Source of the DNA: Prosthecobacter vanneervenii
GTDB lineage: Bacteria > Verrucomicrobiota > Verrucomicrobiia > Verrucomicrobiales > Verrucomicrobiaceae
DNA: 64,000 nucleotides
Direction of reading: 5' to 3'
Assembly: GCF_014203095.1 (NCBI RefSeq)
Contig: NZ_JACHIG010000005.1
Location: forward strand, 310,001 to 374,000
Part shown: piece after piece, positions 59,839-64,000 of the stretch
Position numbering within the stretch: the stretch's first letter is position 1
Layout of the letters: every line of letters starts with the position of its first letter
Notes under the pieces: model-generated
Databases searched by the model: none
Seen by the model: the letters and a program-made list of their open reading frames with translations, nothing else
Told to the model about the DNA's origin: nothing
Translations under genes and position numbers: made by a program

Positions 59839-62196
59839 ATGCTACGACGCCAGATCATTCACCTTCTTCTCAGTGCCACCGCGAGTCAGGCAGCGGTGGA
59901 CTACACCACACAGATCAAGCCGCTGCTGCAGCAGCACTGTGTGAAATGCCATGGTGCCAACACCCAGAAGGCTGGGCTCAAGCTGGACACTGCAAATGCT
60001 GCGCGCGCTGGTGGCAAGCATGGAACGGCGCTGCCGGATCTGCTCGTGCAGGTCGTGTCCGGCACGCATGCTGAAATACCGCAGATGCCGTACAAGCGAG
60101 GTCCGCTGGACTCGGCGCAGATCGCGCTGGTGAAGCAATGGGTGGCTGAAGGGGCAAATGCACCTGCGGATGAGAAGCCCAGCGACGACAGGCACTGGGC
60201 CTTCGTAGCGCCCGTGAAGGCACCGCTGCCGCAGGGAGATGCCCAACACCCCATCGATGCCTTCATCCGCGCACGACTTGCGAAGGAAAAACTAGCCCCT
60301 TCCCCACAGGCAGCGCCAGCCACGCTCATCCGCCGACTTTACCTGGATCTCATCGGCCTGCCGCCTTCGCCTGCCGAAGTGGCTGCTTTCATTCAGACTC
60401 CAGAGGCCAAAAAAGCAGATGTGATCAAAGGCCTGCTGGCCTCCAAACACTATGGCGAACGCTGGGCACGGTGGTGGCTGGACCAGGCGCGCTATGGCGA
60501 CAGCAACGGTTACAGCATCGACGCTCCGCGCAGCATGTGGCCGTATCGGGATTACGTCGTGAACTCCCTGAACCTGGACAAGCCGTTTGACGAGTTTACG
60601 CTGGAGCAGATCGCAGGAGACATGCTGCCCAAGCCCACGCGGGAGCAGCTCATTGCCACCGGCTTTCACCGCAACACGCAGATCAATCAAGAGGGCGGGA
60701 TCGACAAGGAGCAATTCCGCATCGAGAGCGTGTTTGACCGGGTGGCCACCACCGGCACAGTGTGGCTGGGGCTCACGATTGGCTGCGCACAGTGCCATGA
60801 TCATAAGTTTGATCCGATCAGCCAGCGGGAGTACTACCAGCTCCTTGCCTTTTTAAACAACCAGGACGAACCCACGATGCCGGTGCCCGATCCGGGGCAG
60901 GACCTCGACAAGCTGAAGGCGGAACATGCGAAGTTGCTGAAGCAGATCGATGCACACATCAAAGAACGCATTCCTGTGCTGCAGGAATGGGAGAAGACGC
61001 TGGGCGAGCAGTCGCGCAAGCTGGTGGATGCCGAAGCCACCAAGATCCTGGCCAAGCCTTCGGCCAAGCGCAGCACTGCGGACCAGCGTGCGCTTTTCAA
61101 AGCCATGACGGGAACCTCTGACAGCGTCTTTAATCCGCTGTATGACCGCCACCTGGAACTGGAGAACATTTTCAAAAATGGCACGACCACACTGGTGATG
61201 AAAGAGCTGCCGCAGCCGCGCAAGACGACGCTGTATATCAAAGGAGACTTCACACGCCCTTCTGACGAAGTGCAGCCGGGTGTGCCAGCAGTGCTGCCAG
61301 CCCTGCCCTCCGGCACAAAGGCTGACCGCCTGGCTCTAGCACGCTGGCTCATCGATCCGAAAAACCCGCTCACTGCGCGTGTGATCGTGAACCGCGTGTG
61401 GCAGCAATACTTTGGCCGCGGGCTGGTGGAGACGGACAACGACTTTGGCACCATGGGCCGCCCGCCGAGCCATCCCGAACTGCTGGACTGGCTGGCAGTG
61501 GATTTCATGGAGCACCGCTGGAGCCTGAAGCACCTGCACCAGCTCATTGTGACAAGCGCGACGTATCAACAGAGTTCTTTTGTGGAGGGGAACAAAACCG
61601 CTGCACAGACAGATCCCAACAACCACCTGCTATGGCGGCAGAACCGCCTGCGCCTGGATGCGGAGGTGGTGCGGGATGTGTGCCTGGCCACCAGCGGGCT
61701 GCTCTCTGCCAAGATGGGCGGGCCGCCGGTGTATCCTCCGATCCCGGATGGAGTGATGTCGCTGGGGCAGGTCAAGCGCGCCTGGCCGCTGAGCAAAGGC
61801 AGCGACCGCTACCGCCGGGGACTTTACACCTTCATCTTTCGCGCCACGCCACCACCTGCGCTGAGCGTCTTTGATGCGCCGGATGGATTCAGCACCTGCA
61901 CACGCCGCATCCGCAGCAACACCCCGCTGCAGGCGCTGACGCTGCTGAATGACAGTGCGTATGTGGAATTTGCGCAAGCCCTGGCGGCACGCCTGATCAA
62001 GGAAGCCAAAAGCGACGACGCACGGATCACGCGCGCCTACCAGCTCTGCCTCTCACGCGCGCCGCAGGAGCGAGAGCGCAAGGCCATCGCCCGCCTGCTC
62101 GAAAGCGAACGCCAAGCCAAGGCCAGCGAGACCCAGTCATGGCAGGCTGTGGCTCGTGTGATGCTGAATCTGGATGAGACGATCACCAGAGAGTAA
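59839..62196 (+). CDS. PSCyt1-DUF1549-DUF1553 secreted protein
   Basis: 785 residues from ATG 59839 (MLRRQIIHLLLSATASQAAV, a short signal). PSCyt1 cytochrome c domain has HCVKCHGANTQKAGLKLDTA; DUF1549 has LIRRLYLDLIGLPPSPAEVA, RWARWWLDQARYGDSNGYSI and GCAQCHDHKFDPI; DUF1553 has ARVIVNRVWQQYFGRGLVET, GRPPSHPELLDWLAVDFM and RRIRSNTPLQALTLLNDSAY. A coiled-coil insert (about 350-400) separates the halves. Unlike the gene at 48918 there is no discoidin module and no adjacent DUF1501 partner. Function unknown; periplasmic. Confidence 0.88.
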   Translation: MLRRQIIHLLLSATASQAAVDYTTQIKPLLQQHCVKCHGANTQKAGLKLDTANAARAGGKHGTALPDLLVQVVSGTHAEIPQMPYKRGPLDSAQIALVKQWVAEGANAPADEKPSDDRHWAFVAPVKAPLPQGDAQHPIDAFIRARLAKEKLAPSPQAAPATLIRRLYLDLIGLPPSPAEVAAFIQTPEAKKADVIKGLLASKHYGERWARWWLDQARYGDSNGYSIDAPRSMWPYRDYVVNSLNLDKPFDEFTLEQIAGDMLPKPTREQLIATGFHRNTQINQEGGIDKEQFRIESVFDRVATTGTVWLGLTIGCAQCHDHKFDPISQREYYQLLAFLNNQDEPTMPVPDPGQDLDKLKAEHAKLLKQIDAHIKERIPVLQEWEKTLGEQSRKLVDAEATKILAKPSAKRSTADQRALFKAMTGTSDSVFNPLYDRHLELENIFKNGTTTLVMKELPQPRKTTLYIKGDFTRPSDEVQPGVPAVLPALPSGTKADRLALARWLIDPKNPLTARVIVNRVWQQYFGRGLVETDNDFGTMGRPPSHPELLDWLAVDFMEHRWSLKHLHQLIVTSATYQQSSFVEGNKTAAQTDPNNHLLWRQNRLRLDAEVVRDVCLATSGLLSAKMGGPPVYPPIPDGVMSLGQVKRAWPLSKGSDRYRRGLYTFIFRATPPPALSVFDAPDGFSTCTRRIRSNTPLQALTLLNDSAYVEFAQALAARLIKEAKSDDARITRAYQLCLSRAPQERERKAIARLLESERQAKASETQSWQAVARVMLNLDETITRE

Positions 62197-62211
62197 ACGC
62201 AGTGATAGATT

Positions 62212-62685
62212 TCATATCCCCTCCCAAGCTCGTTCAGCCACAGGATCGCGGCCTTCATCGTATTCGATGTGGTCGATGAGCGTCTCGATTGGTTTGCCAG
62301 TCAGGCCGCTGTCGAGAATGCGCTGAGGGAGCACGGCGGAGCGCTCATCCCGCCAGCCGAGTTTGGCGATGAAGCGGTTCCACATATGGCATTCCTCGTC
62401 TGTGCGTGTGGTGCCGTGAGAATGCACCCAGGCGAGAATTTCCTCGTCCGTGCCACCTGCCAGTGTGCGCTCCCTGACTTCAGCATACGGCACGCCGAGA
62501 AAGCGGCAGCAGCGGCCATCGAGTGTGTAGAACTGCCCGTCTCCGAGCTGCGCGTGATAGTCCTCAGGAAGCTGGCCCTCGGCATGCAGGCGGATCTTGT
62601 CGAGCATGCGGCCGAAGTAGATAAAACGGCCGACTTTGGCGTAACAGCTGCGAAGACCTGGGACGTGGGGCATGAAGACACTCAT
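62212..62685 (-). CDS. DUF5069 domain protein
   Basis: 157 residues from ATG 62685 (MSVFMPHVPGLRSCYAKVG). GRFIYFGRMLDKIRLHAEGQ, FLGVPYAEVRERTLAGGTDE, RTDEECHMWNRFIAKLGWRD and VLPQRILDSGLTGKPIETLI match the longer DUF5069 form. Its relative at 41024-41464 is a shorter, more divergent member. No signal or membrane segment. Function unknown; convergent with the PSCyt1 gene. Confidence 0.85.
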   Translation of the reverse strand: MSVFMPHVPGLRSCYAKVGRFIYFGRMLDKIRLHAEGQLPEDYHAQLGDGQFYTLDGRCCRFLGVPYAEVRERTLAGGTDEEILAWVHSHGTTRTDEECHMWNRFIAKLGWRDERSAVLPQRILDSGLTGKPIETLIDHIEYDEGRDPVAERAWEGI

Positions 62686-62730
62686 TCTCGGACTTCCCTG
62701 CTTTGGCAAGCCGGGAAGCCAATCAGCACC

Positions 62731-63369
62731 TCATGGTGGCGGGAGCGGCACGTCGTTGATCTTGGGTGGCGCGGGTCTCGGGTTTCCAACTGGAACAGCT
62801 ACAGAAGGAGGGGGAAGGATGGGATTGGGGGGCAGGCCGCCGGGGGCAGCATTGACATTGCGACGCTGCTGACCACCAGGAGCTTGATTGGGCACTGCGC
62901 CCTGCTGGGTGGGGATGACGGCGCGCTGCACGACTTCGGGGGGCTGTGCAGCCGGCTCGGCAAAGCTGACCCATCCGGCCTGGTCGCCTTTCTGAAGCTG
63001 GATCTTGGTGCGTTCAACGCTCTCGCCGGGTTTCACGGCACGGATCTTGATGCCCAGTTCGTTTTCGGAACCGATGCGGGCCTCCATGACCTGCGAGGTG
63101 GTGCGGTCCACCAACACGGCCACGACACCGCCATCGATCTCGTAGATGCCGGAGAGGCTGAGATTGTCCACAAAGTTTGGACCTGAGGGGGCATCTGGAG
63201 ATGGCAGGTCCTTGGTGGTGAAGATGGAGCGCTCCCAAAGCGGAGCGAAGTGCTCCAACGCGGGAAAGGGCACGGGATGTTCGTTCTTTTTTTGCGGCTC
63301 CTGGGCAGATGCGCACACAGCCATCATTGCCGTCCCGAATGCCAGAAGCTGAAGGTGAAGTGGTTTCAT
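62731..63369 (-). CDS. pilus/secretion-associated protein, PilP/GspC-like by position
   Basis: 212 residues. The signal peptide MKPLHLQLLAFGTAMMAVCA is followed by LWERSIFTTKDLPSPDAP and a small beta domain (LSLSGIYEIDGGVVAVLVDR; LGIKIRAVKPGESVERTKIQ; VSFAEP). The C-terminal third is low-complexity, rich in Gln, Pro, Asn and Ala. The WERSIF and SGIYEIDGG pattern resembles the homology region of GspC/PilP-type periplasmic proteins, and it lies directly after a PilO-like gene, but the call rests largely on context. Confidence 0.6.
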   Translation of the reverse strand: MKPLHLQLLAFGTAMMAVCASAQEPQKKNEHPVPFPALEHFAPLWERSIFTTKDLPSPDAPSGPNFVDNLSLSGIYEIDGGVVAVLVDRTTSQVMEARIGSENELGIKIRAVKPGESVERTKIQLQKGDQAGWVSFAEPAAQPPEVVQRAVIPTQQGAVPNQAPGGQQRRNVNAAPGGLPPNPILPPPSVAVPVGNPRPAPPKINDVPLPPP

Positions 63370-63372
63370 GGC

Positions 63373-63954
63373 TTAGTGGGCTTTGCTGACCTTGGGCGTG
63401 GATTTCTCGCGGTAGAACTGGGTGAACTCGACCTCGGCATTGATGGTTTTGTTGGTGCCGCTGGGATTGATCTGCATGCGGGTGATGCCGATGAAACTGT
63501 TGGGCTGCTGGAGTGCATGGAGCCAGGTGAAGAAGGCCCGCTCCTGAACACTGGCCAGGGTGATCTTGACCGTGGCCTTGTCAAAGTAGCCGAGGTTTTC
63601 CTCCAGCGGCAAGCCGTCTGGGCCGAGCACGCGAGCTTCTTCGATGAACTCCTTGCCACCGATGGTGAGACTGAGCTTTTCAGCCTCGGCGCTCACCGCT
63701 TCGAGCAGTTTGGCCGAAGCCTCCTGACGGCTGGCAAAATTGGGGCAGTGCTCCTCCAGCCAGCCGTACTTGTCCGCCCAGTCCGCGCCTTGGGAGATGG
63801 CGAGGTTCATCTCGCCCAGGCGGTCACGCAAGGTGTCGTTCTCCTCACGAATGGCCATGTAATTATTAAAAGCGTACATGAGTCCTCCGCCGCCTACGAT
63901 GGCGAGGAAAAGGAAGGCGAAGACGCCGAGCAGAATTTTCTCGCTCTTCTTCAT
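63373..63954 (-). CDS. PilO/GspM-like inner-membrane protein
   Basis: 193 residues. MKKSEKILLGVFAFLFLAIV with LMYAF is a single N-terminal membrane helix. A coiled coil (YMAIREENDTLRDRLGEMN) and a ferredoxin-like domain (EKLSLTIGGKEF; YFDKATVKITLASVQERAFF; SFIGITRMQINPSG) follow, the PilO/GspM pattern. The ATG overlaps the upstream stop as ATGA and GGAGGA lies 9 nt upstream. Part of a type IV pilus or type II secretion operon. Confidence 0.72.
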   Translation of the reverse strand: MKKSEKILLGVFAFLFLAIVGGGGLMYAFNNYMAIREENDTLRDRLGEMNLAISQGADWADKYGWLEEHCPNFASRQEASAKLLEAVSAEAEKLSLTIGGKEFIEEARVLGPDGLPLEENLGYFDKATVKITLASVQERAFFTWLHALQQPNSFIGITRMQINPSGTNKTINAEVEFTQFYREKSTPKVSKAH

Positions 63955-64000
63955 TCTGCCGCTCCTCCTTTCAGCTCAAAGGTGGCGCTGTTGTCGCTGG
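63951..64000 (-). CDS. 3' end of a PilN-like gene (partial, leaves the right edge)
   Basis: Only the last codons are present: SDNSATFELKGGAAE then TGA overlapping the next ATG. Too short for a family call; PilN-like is inferred only from being coupled upstream of a PilO-like gene. Confidence 0.5.
   Translation of the reverse strand, partial: SDNSATFELKGGAAE

Overview
The window looks like chromosomal DNA of a verrucomicrobial bacterium (PVC superphylum), probably close to Prosthecobacter/Verrucomicrobium. This rests on the several DUF1549/DUF1553 and DUF1501 proteins, a PVC-type propeller/HEAT/CxxCH protein, two DUF5069 proteins, long GC-rich genes, and two boxes that exactly match the published Verrucomicrobia LexA motif TGTTC-N4-GAACA (upstream of recA and of a mutagenesis cassette). 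The taxonomy is inferred from gene content only.

Layout. 1-3.15 kb: an SOS-regulated translesion cassette on the minus strand. It runs from a LexA box to a headless UmuD-like S24 protease, a 37-codon ORF coupled at both ends by overlapping stop/start codons, and one continuous reading frame that fuses a catalytically complete Y-family polymerase to a DnaE-type polymerase; this last gene leaves the left edge. 3.1-4.7 kb: poorly coding DNA next to tRNA-Lys. 4.7-22.4 kb: housekeeping and PVC accessory genes (HAD hydrolase, DUF1549/1553 and DUF1501 pair, esterase, class V aminotransferase, VWA protein, gpmI operon with a frameshifted middle gene, amidase, gmhB-ribD, GspF-like). 22.4-25.3 kb: an AT-rich island with a NYN nuclease and an unknown gene split by an IS5-type element whose removal restores the frame. 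25.4 kb: recA with its own LexA box. 26.6-36.5 kb: Nudix/NlpC pair, ThuA-like protein, CstA, two helical-repeat proteins, ArsC-like, RluA. 36.5-45.3 kb: Zn-ribbon Ser/Thr kinase, anchored secreted protein, repeat-rich intergenic DNA, DUF5069, and the 1069-residue PVC cytochrome protein. 45.3-48.1 kb: a VapBC-like pair with a frameshifted toxin, SDR, lipoprotein. 48.2-53.7 kb: GntR regulator-DUF1553 cytochrome-DUF1501 operon. 53.8-58.6 kb: rpsP-khpA, crcB, AI-2E transporter, PNPOx-like, PIN-PhoH. 58.8-59.7 kb: tandem EF-hand proteins sharing a conserved leader. 59.8-64 kb: another PSCyt1/DUF1553 protein, DUF5069, and a PilN-PilO-PilP-like operon leaving the right edge.

The strongest candidate for something undescribed is the left-edge cassette. 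Translesion functions that are normally separate proteins (Y-family ImuB/DinB and DnaE2) are one polypeptide here, preceded by a UmuD-like protein and a tiny coupled ORF, under the same LexA motif as recA.
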